Shown: piece by piece, positions 1 to 7,098 of the stretch
How positions within the stretch are numbered: the first letter of the stretch is position 1
Layout: each line of letters opens with the position of its first letter
Assembly: GCF_000250655.1 (NCBI RefSeq)
Contig: NC_016935.1
Location: forward strand, 6,466,001 to 6,530,000
DNA: 64,000 nt
Reading direction: 5' to 3'
Origin: Paenibacillus mucilaginosus 3016
Lineage (GTDB): Bacteria; Bacillota; Bacilli; Paenibacillales; NBRC-103111
Notes under the pieces: generated by a model
What the model was told of the DNA's origin: nothing
The model's database searches: none
Seen by the model: only the letters and a program-made list of their open reading frames with translations
Program-made: the position numbers and the translations under genes

Positions 1-69
1 GCCTTTAGGGAAGCGGTGGAATTTCTTCCCCCACTCACCAAACACTTCGGCAAAATCAAAATGCGGCAT
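1..69 (-). CDS. Phage structural gene, 5' end only (partial)
   Basis: An open frame of 23 codons begins with an ATG at 69-67 and runs off the left edge. Its ATG overlaps the TGA of the preceding gp10-like gene (TGATG), a sign of translational coupling inside the head-tail operon. The visible residues (MPHFDFAEVFGEWGKKFHRF) are too few to assign a family. By position it should be a further connector, tail-terminator or tail protein. Confidence 0.6.
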   Translation of the reverse strand, partial: MPHFDFAEVFGEWGKKFHRFPKG

Positions 70-695
70 CAGCTGCTCACCACCTTCCATGTCACGGACT
101 GCCGCAGACGGCCGGTATCGATGAGCGGGCTGCTACTCTTCTTCCTGGAGCGGGTGATAGGGGCGTTCTCAGGCTCCATGTCACGCATGGTCTCCTGAAT
201 ATCCCCGACGATGCGGGCGCCGAGTCGCTCATAGAACGTCTCCACACTCATCTTCCCGTCCAACACATCGGCCAGGAATCGCCCGGCCAGCTTGTTCCAT
301 TCGGCCTGCTTGGCATCGGTGGTGGAACGAATAAAGGAGCGTTCGGGTATCTTCACAGACGGGACCAGGATAAACATGATCTCCGACCGGGCGCCTACCT
401 TCCCGCTCCTTTGCCGGTCCCGCACCAGGAGACCCTTCCGGCCGCCGTCGATCGGTACGAACCGAAGGTCATTAAACTCCCGTGCCGTCTTATCCCCGGC
501 CAGCGCCGTTGGGATCGTCAGGAACCGCTTCTTCGCATTAATGGTCAATCCGAACTCGTGGACGCTGGCCAGCATAGCCATAAACGAATCGTCGGAGCCG
601 AACACGCCGATCTCGATCGCCTTGCTGTTCAGTGCCCGGATGGTCCGGATTACGTCCGGTATCCGGTTGGTGTCCTTGATCGTGATCCTGGCCAT
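69..695 (-). CDS. HK97 gp10-like head-tail joining / tail completion protein
   Basis: 208 residues. The layout fits the HK97 gp10 group of neck proteins: a basic start, a middle segment with a RSFIRST-type motif near residue 118, and a C-terminal PLIDTGRLRQSVTWKV stretch, which is typical of the end of gp10-like proteins. These form part of the connector between filled capsid and tail. It follows the DUF4054-type connector with end-to-start overlap (695) and is coupled to the next gene by TGATG. The family is judged from motif and position only, so a related minor head protein remains possible. Confidence 0.65.
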   Translation of the reverse strand: MARITIKDTNRIPDVIRTIRALNSKAIEIGVFGSDDSFMAMLASVHEFGLTINAKKRFLTIPTALAGDKTAREFNDLRFVPIDGGRKGLLVRDRQRSGKVGARSEIMFILVPSVKIPERSFIRSTTDAKQAEWNKLAGRFLADVLDGKMSVETFYERLGARIVGDIQETMRDMEPENAPITRSRKKSSSPLIDTGRLRQSVTWKVVSS

Positions 696-1057
696 CAGAG
701 CACCATCAGCCCGAGCCCCGGGCCAGTCTCCGGCGGCTTCAGATCCAGGAGATCCAGCAACCTAAGGTACTCCTGGCCGTATGGCGTGGAGGCTAGGCCT
801 TCGCCCTTGGCGCCGGTACCGGAGTCGTACGTGACTTTCATGTCCCCGACCTGCTGGGAAGTCGAGCGGCGGACGTTCATGCTTGCCAGGTGCGCGGCCA
901 GGTACCGCGGCAGCCGCTCCTCATAGCCGGCGATCTTCTCAGCCGGGAAGGATGCGATCTCAATTATGGCGTCATCAATGAAGAGCTGCAGCTGCGGATC
1001 CGTAAGCGCACCGAGGTGCGAAGCGATCGCCCGCACCCTATCTGGAGTCGTTGGCAT
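695..1057 (-). CDS. Head-tail connector protein (DUF4054-like, gp6 type)
   Basis: 120 residues. The alpha-helical N-terminal half ends in a YLAAHLASM segment (about residues 52-60), followed by a glycine-rich turn and a C-terminal YGQEYLRLLDLL stretch, as in DUF4054/gp6-like connectors that form the ring under the portal. It lies 14 bases after the 137-residue gene and overlaps the gp10-like gene. The place between capsid and gp10-like gene is the standard one for this family. Confidence 0.7.
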   Translation of the reverse strand: MPTTPDRVRAIASHLGALTDPQLQLFIDDAIIEIASFPAEKIAGYEERLPRYLAAHLASMNVRRSTSQQVGDMKVTYDSGTGAKGEGLASTPYGQEYLRLLDLLDLKPPETGPGLGLMVL

Positions 1058-1071
1058 AAGCCGGCAGCCTC

Positions 1072-1485
1072 CTATTCGTTCGCCTTTTTGGCTTCTTTCT
1101 CGCGCGCTTCCTGGAAGGACTTCTCGATGTCCTCCAGCTGCTTGTCGATCGCTGCCAGTACAGTCTTTCTGTTCTGGCCAGCAGCCTCTTCATCACGGAG
1201 ATCCCCAAGGAGCTCGCGGGAGAAGGTGTCCTTAACCAAGGATGCAACCTCTGCAGCGGTCATGTCAGCCAATCCCGCCGTCTTCTGTTCCCTCGTCACC
1301 TGGTTACCTTCAATACGTTCCACTGTACGGATCTGAGGAACGATCTCACCCTCATCGACCAGTCTCTGATTGAGCGGATGGGCAATAAAATCCGCCCAGT
1401 CCTCATCAGAAATGTTGTTGACGCCTGGCACAAGACGGACGCCGTTTTGATTGCGGACATAATTTCCCTTGTTGTGTACCAGCAT
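1072..1485 (-). CDS. Phage head-associated protein of unknown function
   Basis: 137 residues; not assigned to a family. The first 55 residues look folded (LVPGVNNISDEDW), and the last 60 are a charged, lysine/glutamate-rich helix likely to form a coiled coil. Its start overlaps the stop of the major capsid gene, so the two are translated together. Position between capsid and connectors suggests a small structural or assembly protein. Confidence 0.65.
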   Translation of the reverse strand: MLVHNKGNYVRNQNGVRLVPGVNNISDEDWADFIAHPLNQRLVDEGEIVPQIRTVERIEGNQVTREQKTAGLADMTAAEVASLVKDTFSRELLGDLRDEEAAGQNRKTVLAAIDKQLEDIEKSFQEAREKEAKKANE

Positions 1486-2381
1486 TAGATTCCATCTCCT
1501 CTCGCAATAGCCATAGGATAGCGGATTACGACGCCGCCGCAGCGCTCTTCAACAACGAACTTCCATTTCGGGAACTCCCACTCCGGATCATGGCGCATCA
1601 TGTCCATAGGAAGCAGCAGCTCCATGACCTCAGACGATGCGTCGAAGATCAGCATGGAGTCCGTGCCACCCGTGCCTGCGCCTCTCAGCTCAGGTGCACG
1701 GTCAATCGATCTGAACCAGTTGTAGCTCTGGATCACCTGCAGGACAGTACGGGAATCGTACTCGTTGTATCGGCTGTTCAGAATCTCGAACTGATTCGGA
1801 GGCAGGGCGAGAGCCAGTGGAGCGGTCATGTGTCCAGGGAGGACCGAGACCAAGGAGCGAACGATACGAACGTCTTCGACGATTTCTTCGCCCGTCTTAT
1901 CCTTCCACTTCGTGCTTGTTCCGTCCGCTCTTGGCGGGACGTTCGTCGTCTGGATGCCCGTAGCGTTGATCAGGCCGGGGATATTGAAGTCCGGGTCACC
2001 GATCCAGGCCAGACGGTTCTCTTTCTCGGCCACAGCACGGCGGGCGACACCTGCTTTCGTCGAATCAATAGTCTGGCCGGTCATTTGAGCTGCGCGCTGT
2101 TCCTGAACCGTGTAGGCGAAGCCTGCCACGATGGAATAGATGCGCTGGAACTCCCGGCGCGTGTCAACGTCTACGAACGGCACGTCGTCTGCGTTGTTGG
2201 CCAGAATCTTGGCCACACCGGAGCGGGTCATGACATCATATGCATAGGTCTCTGCCCCTGCAGGGATATCAGTCTTGAGGTTCAGAATACGGCGAGCTGT
2301 GAGCTCCTCATATTTCAGTTCATATAATCTGCGGTCGATTGCCTCGAGGTCCATACCTCGGAAAGCTACTTGGTTCATCAT
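1485..2381 (-). CDS. Major capsid protein (DUF2184-like, HK97 fold)
   Basis: 298 residues. The sequence resembles the DUF2184 capsid family: N-terminal LEAIDRRLYELKYEELTAR, a central QEQRAAQM segment, an ADGTSTKWKDKTGEEIV loop and a C-terminal PMAIARGDGI. DUF2184 proteins are HK97-fold shell proteins that assemble the icosahedral head. Immediately upstream are the decoration protein and the protease/scaffold gene, the normal order of a head module. Length fits the family. I rely on family resemblance, not on an alignment. Confidence 0.8.
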   Translation of the reverse strand: MMNQVAFRGMDLEAIDRRLYELKYEELTARRILNLKTDIPAGAETYAYDVMTRSGVAKILANNADDVPFVDVDTRREFQRIYSIVAGFAYTVQEQRAAQMTGQTIDSTKAGVARRAVAEKENRLAWIGDPDFNIPGLINATGIQTTNVPPRADGTSTKWKDKTGEEIVEDVRIVRSLVSVLPGHMTAPLALALPPNQFEILNSRYNEYDSRTVLQVIQSYNWFRSIDRAPELRGAGTGGTDSMLIFDASSEVMELLLPMDMMRHDPEWEFPKWKFVVEERCGGVVIRYPMAIARGDGI

Positions 2382-2397
2382 TCAGGGGACACCTCCA

Positions 2398-2880
2398 TTA
2401 TTGGTTTGGCAGATTGAGTTCAAGTTGTGCAAGGCCGTTAGCGAGTGCGGAGGTTTTGAACTCACCCAGTACCCCCGACTTGCCGGTAGTCGCCGTAGTG
2501 GATGGGCGGAAGTCGCCGGTTGCGTTGTCCGCAACGGCCAGGTCGCCCTTAACCACGTCTTCCAGCACCTGCACCCAGATCACGCCTTTGCGCAGGATCG
2601 ACGCAGCGTCGTTAGTCTCGTACTGGCCGACAATTTCGTTATTGATGTTCGTGACGCGGTTCTCAGCGTAGTGGTTAGCGATGGCCACGCCGGCCACTTT
2701 GCGGGCCCCGGTATACACCTCGCCGCGGTTCTGATTCGTTGCCGTGTAAGAGACCGCTTTGCCCCAAGGAACTACGCCGGCAGCTCCCACCGTATCAGCC
2801 CGGTGCTCAGGATAAAGAGCGACGCGGCCTTTACCTGTCGGTTCCTGCATGTACTGATCGTATCCGCTAGTGATAGGCAT
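2398..2880 (-). CDS. Head decoration / structural cement protein
   Basis: 160 residues, mostly beta-strand and small residues, without membrane segments. The start MPITSGYDQYMQEPTGKGRV and the mid-region (GVIWVQVLEDVVKGDLAVAD) are like capsid-stabilising proteins placed before the major capsid gene in DUF2184-type phages (Gp24-like cement proteins). It lies between the protease/scaffold gene and the capsid gene with short spacers (3 and 16 bases). It probably binds the outside of the expanded shell. Confidence 0.65.
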   Translation of the reverse strand: MPITSGYDQYMQEPTGKGRVALYPEHRADTVGAAGVVPWGKAVSYTATNQNRGEVYTGARKVAGVAIANHYAENRVTNINNEIVGQYETNDAASILRKGVIWVQVLEDVVKGDLAVADNATGDFRPSTTATTGKSGVLGEFKTSALANGLAQLELNLPNQ

Positions 2881-2883
2881 GGT

Positions 2884-3432
2884 TTATTTCCCCTCTTTCC
2901 AGTGGTCTTTTACGTTCAAACGAGCGGACTTTGCCTTCGCGATCTCGTCCTGTGTGTCAGAAGTGTAGCTTCCAGTGATTACACTGTTGGCGCCGGTGGA
3001 GGTGAATCCATCAGTGCGGGCCCGCTCTACCGATGCATCGTAGAAAGCATCGATGTACTCATCGCTCTTGCCATCTGCTTTGAAATCAGCGCCCTTCACC
3101 TTCTGGATCACAGCCACCTTCACATCGCGATCTGTCTTACCGGAGAAGTCAAAGGAATCGCCGAGGAACTTTCGGGCTCCGTCGATAAGAGCCACACGAG
3201 CAGCAATAGCTGCGTCAAGTTTGTCCGCCGTGAGAACCTGCTTTTTTGCATTCTCCAGATCTCCCTTCAAAGTATCGCGCTCTGCTTCCAGGGCGTCATA
3301 CCGGCCCTGCAGCTTATCGTACTCGCCGACTTTCGTATTGGCTGCGTCCAGGCGGGCCTCCAGGACATCAAGCTTACTCTTCACTTCACTCGGCACCTCA
3401 AACTCCTTGCCGTCAATCGTGTACATTGCCAT
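2884..3432 (-). CDS. Nested scaffolding protein from internal start
   Basis: An in-frame ATG at 3432 inside the protease gene has a perfect AAGGAGG seven bases upstream, stronger than the site of the full gene. Translation from it yields 182 residues (MAMYTIDGKEFEVPSE...) that contain the coiled coil and the C-terminal region but no protease. Lambda and related phages make scaffold from an in-frame internal start in the protease gene; here the sequence shows the same arrangement. The separate product is inferred. Confidence 0.55.
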   Translation of the reverse strand: MAMYTIDGKEFEVPSEVKSKLDVLEARLDAANTKVGEYDKLQGRYDALEAERDTLKGDLENAKKQVLTADKLDAAIAARVALIDGARKFLGDSFDFSGKTDRDVKVAVIQKVKGADFKADGKSDEYIDAFYDASVERARTDGFTSTGANSVITGSYTSDTQDEIAKAKSARLNVKDHWKEGK

Positions 3433-3996
3433 AGTTTGGCCTCCTTCGTTAATGTCTTCTTCATCAATCTCAAAGGCGGAATCTCCGCGGATTGCCACAT
3501 GCGGGCCGGCGCGGCCCCGGGCCACGATAGCAATATGGTTGATCGCGATGTTCGTCTGTTTTGCGTCGTAACGCTGGCCCATGTATTCACCAGGCTCCTG
3601 GATCAGGTCGGTCTCAAAGCCGATGCTGATCTCCTTCTGCTTCCCGCTCCGGACCCGCTCGATCAAGGACCGGTCCGTCACCGTCATCGTGACCACAATC
3701 TTGTCATCTTCGACTCGGCTATCCGTATGGCTCATGCCCCGGGAGTATTTCTGAATGTTATCCAGGGTGACCGGCTCAGGAGGATGCTCGTCGGTGACCG
3801 GCTTTGCTCGGGCGCTTTGCACCACAGCATCAGAAAGAATGTCCTCCGGCAGCTTAGCTTCAAACTGGATCCCTCCGTCGCCGCGACGGTAAGGGAATAC
3901 CCCCGGCCGAGTAATGCCGGCCCGCACGGTCAAGAAGCCGGCAGCGTCTTCCTGGTAGTCAAGCACCATGGCCCGATCAAATCTTTGCAGTTTCAT
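2884..3996 (-). CDS. Prohead protease (DUF2213-like) fused to scaffold domain
   Basis: About 370 residues from the ATG at 3996, which has a GGGGGTGA ribosome site about 8 bases upstream; a TTG at 4026 lies further up without one. The N-terminal 175 residues resemble DUF2213 prohead proteases, with a TDEHPPEPVTLD histidine motif and a later serine motif ISIGFETDL. After residue 190 the protein becomes a long charged coiled coil (LDVLEARLDAANTKVGEYDK) typical of capsid scaffolds. The protease would cut the scaffold during maturation. A strong internal start makes the scaffold part separately (next entry). Confidence 0.75.
   Translation of the reverse strand: MKLQRFDRAMVLDYQEDAAGFLTVRAGITRPGVFPYRRGDGGIQFEAKLPEDILSDAVVQSARAKPVTDEHPPEPVTLDNIQKYSRGMSHTDSRVEDDKIVVTMTVTDRSLIERVRSGKQKEISIGFETDLIQEPGEYMGQRYDAKQTNIAINHIAIVARGRAGPHVAIRGDSAFEIDEEDINEGGQTMAMYTIDGKEFEVPSEVKSKLDVLEARLDAANTKVGEYDKLQGRYDALEAERDTLKGDLENAKKQVLTADKLDAAIAARVALIDGARKFLGDSFDFSGKTDRDVKVAVIQKVKGADFKADGKSDEYIDAFYDASVERARTDGFTSTGANSVITGSYTSDTQDEIAKAKSARLNVKDHWKEGK
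3440..3446 (-). promoter_or_regulatory. Internal ribosome binding site for the nested scaffold
   Basis: AAGGAGG (read on the minus strand), seven bases before the in-frame ATG at 3432. Because it sits within coding sequence and is perfectly spaced, it is unlikely to be chance. Confidence 0.6.
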
Positions 3997-4023
3997 CTTC
4001 GTTATCACCCCCTTTCCGGGTAA

Positions 4024-4060
4024 CAAAAAAAGGACTTCTAAAAAGAAGTCCCTTTTTGTT
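4024..4060. terminator. Bidirectional intrinsic terminator
   Basis: A seven-base stem GGACTTC/GAAGTCC with a short A-rich loop is flanked by an A run on the left and a T run on the right, so it can stop RNA polymerase in both directions. It separates the SEC-C cargo gene from the downstream head genes. Confidence 0.75.
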
Positions 4061-4070
4061 GTCTAATATT

Positions 4071-5081
4071 CTATTCAAAAATCTCAAACATACTTTTTCT
4101 TACGTTTTCTGGATGTAGACCGTACTGTATTGGCTTAAGGATATTATAGTTTTTTTCTTTAGTGTACATATTCGCCGAAATTGTTTCAGGATCAATCTCT
4201 ACAATTAGAGAATTATAATCTAAATCATAGTATTCTTTATACCCTGAATGATTGACATCTGGAAAGTTATTCTTAAGTTTGTCATTAAACTCTGGTTTAA
4301 AATAATTTATTAGCGCAGCTTCTGTTATATTAATTATCTGCTTGTTTATGTGTAGCGGCGGGTCCTTTATTATCTGCATCATATGTTGAATATCTTCTGA
4401 CTCACTTACATCATAAACTTTACTTTTTCCATCAAATAAAGAAAATAACTTTGGTGTAAACTCCCACAAAGATATTGCTAAGTCTCTTACAGTACCGTTG
4501 AATAAAAGATCAGATTGAATTTCTTGTAATGTACTGTGTGATTTTAATCTGTCTAACGCCTGCCTCTCACCTTCTTTACCAAATGATTGGCCTATGTAAA
4601 GAATTTCACAGTCAATTTTTCCTGGAGTGTTCCTCAAGTAAAACGGCAATACCCTGAAAATAGTTCCTTTGCCTTGACTATCCGTGATCTGTATTGATCT
4701 AAGTGGCTTATCAAATTCGATATTCAGTGTTCTATGGTCAATACTGCTTTTAAATTTAAAATTAAAATCTTCAACGTAGTCAGCCGTTTCTGTTTGTACT
4801 CTTACTGCAACTGAAATAGCTTCCTCAGCAACTCTCAAAGTATCTTTTACAAATGTGAGTCTCGGAATGAGATTGATCATATAAATGTGGTACTTGAAAT
4901 TGGAAAAATCAAAATTACCCATGTCGTTTGGATAGAAAATGGAAGCATGCGAGCTATAGGTGTGAAGTGCAAATTCAGCCAAGTATTTTCTTTTTTCTTG
5001 CTTCTTATTGATACAACAGCGTTTATATTTCAGTCCACTGCCACAAAAACATAGATCATTCCTACCGATTTTATTGGCCAT
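4071..5081 (-). CDS. SEC-C zinc-motif protein with GIY-YIG-like nuclease region
   Basis: 336 residues from the ATG at 5081 (GGAG eight bases upstream; a GTG at 5090 is less likely). The N-terminus has the SEC-C zinc motif NDLCFCGSGLKYKRCC. Residues near 162-182 read ILYIGQSFGKEGERQALDRL followed by KSH, and near 254-266 EAALINYFKPEFN; these match the YIG strand, the Arg/His helix and the metal-binding Glu plus terminal Asn of GIY-YIG nucleases, though the first GIY strand is not obvious. Base composition is far more AT-rich than the flanking head genes and a terminator stands on each side, so it is inserted cargo: a homing-type nuclease or a defence gene. Function is inferred. Confidence 0.6.
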   Translation of the reverse strand: MANKIGRNDLCFCGSGLKYKRCCINKKQEKRKYLAEFALHTYSSHASIFYPNDMGNFDFSNFKYHIYMINLIPRLTFVKDTLRVAEEAISVAVRVQTETADYVEDFNFKFKSSIDHRTLNIEFDKPLRSIQITDSQGKGTIFRVLPFYLRNTPGKIDCEILYIGQSFGKEGERQALDRLKSHSTLQEIQSDLLFNGTVRDLAISLWEFTPKLFSLFDGKSKVYDVSESEDIQHMMQIIKDPPLHINKQIINITEAALINYFKPEFNDKLKNNFPDVNHSGYKEYYDLDYNSLIVEIDPETISANMYTKEKNYNILKPIQYGLHPENVRKSMFEIFE

Positions 5082-5113
5082 TCTACACACTCCTGATGTG
5101 CTGTTTTCCCTTA

Positions 5114-5119
5114 ATTATA
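5114..5119 (-). promoter_or_regulatory. Candidate -10 box for the SEC-C gene
   Basis: A perfect TATAAT on the minus strand stands about 33 bases before the start of the SEC-C gene, in an AT-rich gap. No good -35 box is seen at the usual distance. It suggests that this cargo gene is expressed on its own. Confidence 0.4.
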
Positions 5120-5186
5120 GCAGATAATTACCTTTTAAATTGGGTCTACTGTACATCAATATAAGGATTTAGAACTGGCTTCCGTA

Positions 5187-5213
5187 ATAAAAAGGCCGCT
5201 TTTTTAGCGACCA
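5187..5213 (-). terminator. Intrinsic terminator after the 5.2-5.5 kb gene
   Basis: On the minus strand GGTCGC, a loop of seven bases and GCGGCC (one G-T pair) are followed by TTTTT. It lies just downstream of the stop at 5224. Confidence 0.65.
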
Positions 5214-5223
5214 GTCCTGAATA

Positions 5224-5511
5224 TCAGTTCTTCTTTTTCTCAGGTACACCAATTAAGTATTGGTCTACTGTCCACTTATGTACTGGATTCCCCCCCCTCC
5301 CAGGTACAATGCATCTGTGAGTTACTAGAGCACTTTTTGAAATTCCACGAAGTTTTAATATCTCCCCTATTTTTTGTCTTGAGGCCTTAAGTCCACCCAT
5401 TTTAGCCTCCGGAATTCTCGCAACCTCACTTCCAATTCCATTGATCCACTCACGGACCACGTAGTCGCCACCTTCTCTAGCCCCTTCTATGGAAAAATCA
5501 TGTTTGATCAT
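5224..5511 (-). CDS. Small protein of unknown function beside the SEC-C gene
   Basis: 95 residues from the ATG at 5511, preceded by a GGGAGAGG site; an ATG two codons upstream (5517) is possible. The protein is mixed alpha/beta with a basic, glycine-containing C-terminal half (CIVPGRGGNPVHKW). I recognise no family. It is AT-rich like the SEC-C gene and is flanked by its own terminators, so the two probably entered as one cargo pair between the head-morphogenesis gene and the protease gene. Confidence 0.5.
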   Translation of the reverse strand: MIKHDFSIEGAREGGDYVVREWINGIGSEVARIPEAKMGGLKASRQKIGEILKLRGISKSALVTHRCIVPGRGGNPVHKWTVDQYLIGVPEKKKN

Positions 5512-5581
5512 TATCATCCTCTCCCTTCAGTCATTATCCTTATTATAAGGCAAGATTTTCCGAATTCTGAAAAGGTTTCAC

Positions 5582-5610
5582 AAAAAAAGTCGCTCATTAT
5601 CCTGAGCGAC
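5582..5610 (-). terminator. Strong terminator after the small 40-residue phage gene
   Basis: On the minus strand GTCGCTCA, a six-base loop and TGAGCGAC form a perfect eight-base stem followed by seven T. It ends the terminase-portal-head transcript or attenuates it before the cargo genes. Confidence 0.8.
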
Positions 5611-5612
5611 CA

Positions 5613-5735
5613 TCATTCCTTCTTATCCTCTTTTGGCGGTTCGTCTTTCGGCTTCTTTTCCGGCCGTTTGATGATCAAACCTTCCGCACTCTTCCACATG
5701 AATTTGTCCGGGTTCGGTACTTCATGTTCACTCAT
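5613..5735 (-). CDS. Small hydrophilic phage protein (40 aa)
   Basis: 40 codons plus stop. The ATG at 5735 overlaps the end of the upstream head-morphogenesis gene by eight bases, and GGTGGTGATG precedes it. The product (MSEHEVPNPDKFMWKSAEG...) ends in a lysine, proline and glutamate-rich tail. Similar short proteins often follow the minor head gene in Bacillus-type phages; the function is unknown. Confidence 0.6.
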   Translation of the reverse strand: MSEHEVPNPDKFMWKSAEGLIIKRPEKKPKDEPPKEDKKE

Positions 5736-7098
5736 TCTTCATCACCACCGCTAGGATTTGTATAACGCCCGATGCGTCCTTTGAAGCCTCGACGATCTTT
5801 ATTGTGCTGCCCCTATCGAGAAGAAATTCATACTCCGAATCCTGAAACAGGCTGATCGGATTAACGAGTGCGCCCCTTGATCCGGCCGGCACCTTTATCT
5901 CCATCTTCACCGTGCCCGAGAAACTGGTTGAGCTGAGCAGACTGGTACTCATGTAACCCGGATCCGTGACCTCCAGGCCTACCATTTCATCTACAGGTCC
6001 GAATATGTTGCTGTAAAGTCCACGATAAACAGTGATGTGCTCCTCAAGCTCGAACTTCCGCAGCCCCGAGCTGATGTTGTTCACGAGATCATCAGGCGGA
6101 TTCCCCGCTCGCAGGCTCTTGTTGATCGTTGCATACGCGCTGCCGGTATATTTCGTTATGGCGCTGGTCTCCAGTGCATTAAGGCTTTTTAGGTAGGCAG
6201 GCGCGACTTTCTTTTCCCATTCCTTGACCTCATCGGCGGTCTGGAAGACACGGGCGTTCTTTATTATATCACTTTCCGTCTCCTGCGGGGAATCCGCCGG
6301 CGCGACTACATCCTCGTCGTCATCATCGAAAACAGGGATCGCAACGCACCTGCAGCGATAATCTGTACCAGGAAGCTTATGCTTGCCGTACTCGTACACC
6401 TTCCCATCGTATCCGCGGTGTTCCGGCCGGACCCGCTCGTCGTGGGATGTAGACCATTTGAACTTACGGATCCCAGCAGATTGATGCCGCTTAGCAGTCA
6501 TCTGCCCGAGAATGCTACCCGTTTGGTCCACAGCGATGAACTTGGCCTTGCTGTAGCTGACATCGGCCGCCTTCTTGATCTTGCCGGTGAGCTGCCGTAG
6601 GCTCTGCCCGTTCTTCACGCCCTGTAGGACGGATGCCTCGACCTTGGCGTAGTAGTCGTCCATGATCTTGGTGATATACCCGACGTTCTCGGTCACCGAT
6701 GCCCGCATAAATGAATCGAGCCAGGGCTCCTGAACGGTGGGATCAATACCAACCACACGCTGCACCTGGTCTCCGATGTTTCGCTTATTGTACTGATTGA
6801 TGCGGCTGACGAAGTGCTCAGCCAGCTTTGTGATGCGCTGCGGTGTGAATATGAAGGTCTTCGCTCGGTCTTTGGCTAGCCGCAGTGTAGCCAAGATCGT
6901 TTCGAGCGGGCCGTCATAACGGGCGCTATCCTGCTGGTATCGGCGCGCTTCCTCCTTCAGGATGCGATTGAAGATGTCCAGCGTGCCGCTGTGCATTTCC
7001 CGGATCAGGCCAGACACGGCCGCCGCATGACTCCGGGCGATGATGTCAGGGAAGCGGGTGGGGAGGGGCTTAAGCCGTCGTCTTGCCACCGCTGTCAC
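5728..7098 (-). CDS. SPP1 gp7-like head morphogenesis protein fused to ADP-ribosyltransferase
   Basis: 456 residues. Residues 1-255 are a minor head protein of the SPP1 gp7/Mu gpF type, ending in the typical STSHDERVRPEHRGYDGKVY and a DYRCRC segment. After an acidic linker (257-275), residues 285-450 form an R-S-E type ADP-ribosyltransferase: VYRG with Arg359, GYMSTSL with Ser384-Thr385-Ser386, and SEYEFLL with the Glu422-x-Glu424 pair characteristic of arginine-modifying toxins. All catalytic residues are present. gp7-type proteins ride inside the head, so the enzyme could be injected with DNA. The gene overlaps the portal gene by four bases (ATGA). Confidence 0.85.
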   Translation of the reverse strand: MTAVARRRLKPLPTRFPDIIARSHAAAVSGLIREMHSGTLDIFNRILKEEARRYQQDSARYDGPLETILATLRLAKDRAKTFIFTPQRITKLAEHFVSRINQYNKRNIGDQVQRVVGIDPTVQEPWLDSFMRASVTENVGYITKIMDDYYAKVEASVLQGVKNGQSLRQLTGKIKKAADVSYSKAKFIAVDQTGSILGQMTAKRHQSAGIRKFKWSTSHDERVRPEHRGYDGKVYEYGKHKLPGTDYRCRCVAIPVFDDDDEDVVAPADSPQETESDIIKNARVFQTADEVKEWEKKVAPAYLKSLNALETSAITKYTGSAYATINKSLRAGNPPDDLVNNISSGLRKFELEEHITVYRGLYSNIFGPVDEMVGLEVTDPGYMSTSLLSSTSFSGTVKMEIKVPAGSRGALVNPISLFQDSEYEFLLDRGSTIKIVEASKDASGVIQILAVVMKNE

